DNA of 64,000 bases from Synchiropus splendidus (taxonomy: Eukaryota > Chordata > Actinopteri > Syngnathiformes > Callionymidae), in NCBI RefSeq assembly GCF_027744825.2, contig NC_071334.1, forward strand, positions 67,864,937-67,928,936. Reading direction: 5' to 3'. Under the pieces are notes generated by a model, which had not been told where the DNA came from, did no database searches, and saw only the letters and a list, made by a program, of their open reading frames with translations. Shown in pieces: positions 63,867 through 64,000 of this stretch. The translations under genes and the position numbers were made by a program. The number at the start of each line of letters is the position of its first letter. The first letter of the stretch is position 1.

Positions 63867-64000
63867 CTGAGAAGGCATTTGCGAAATCCTTAATCTGTGT
63901 TTTTAAAGTCTTACATTTCACAACAGCATCTGAGGCCGTTAATGTCAGGAGGTGGGTCGTGTCCCAGGTTGATCATGTTTTGCTGCGCTCCTGGCATATT
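63867..64000 (-). other. 3' end of intron 6 (partial)
   Basis: I looked for exon 6 (the CH2 stretch SWSDGLALNALIHSHR in human) on the minus strand and did not find it, so the exon must lie beyond the right edge. Confidence 0.8.

Noticed and set aside
63867..64000. Exon 6 at the right edge.
   Set aside because: No minus-strand frame resembles the CH2 segment encoded by exon 6 and no matching donor is seen.
1..64000. CRISPR arrays, operons, phage or other prokaryotic systems.
   Set aside because: No regularly spaced direct repeats and no compact gene runs; the whole window is explained by introns and exons of a vertebrate gene plus eukaryotic transposons.

Overview
This window is vertebrate genomic DNA, most likely from a ray-finned (teleost) fish. 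It holds one large multi-exon gene, the middle of dystrophin (dmd), read on the minus strand. Exons run from about 63.87 kb (human exon 7) down to the left edge (human exon 39). I placed 36 coding pieces with canonical GT-AG borders, about 5.02 kb of coding sequence and about 1,670 codons in one unbroken frame. They cover the end of the actin-binding CH2 domain, hinge 1, spectrin repeats 1-3, hinge 2 and spectrin repeats 4-14. Both gene ends lie outside the window. Human exon lengths, residue numbers and peptides used for comparison are from memory, not from a search. Fish origin is inferred from short introns (62 bp to 10.2 kb), fish-type L2 and RTE-like LINE fragments, and many hAT-like and other small inverted-repeat elements. 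I did not identify the species.

Layout, left to right (3' to 5' of the gene): 0-2.8 kb is a dense cluster of exons 39-30 with introns of 66-353 bp. 2.8-7.3 kb is intron 29, where mammals keep the internal retinal Dp260 promoter. 7.3-14.8 kb carries exons 29-23. 14.8-21.9 kb is intron 22, with a hAT-type element, a tRNA-like SINE head and a 1 kb element with long inverted arms. 21.9-37.9 kb carries exons 22-17. 38-41.6 kb is intron 16, with an L2-type LINE 3' end. 41.6-51 kb carries exons 16-9. 51-61.2 kb is intron 8, the longest, with an inverted-repeat element and an RTE-like LINE remnant. 61.2-63.9 kb holds exons 8 and 7.

The main result is gene structure. Human exons 10, 20 and 23 are each split in two here by an extra intron (220, 1175 and 578 bp). 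For exons 20 and 23 the two halves add up to exactly the human exon length. Two minimal introns (25 and 34) are multiples of three with no in-frame stop. A CA repeat starts a few bases after the donor of exon 19. No second protein-coding gene, RNA gene, CRISPR array or prokaryote-type system is visible, and I do not see a new biological system here.
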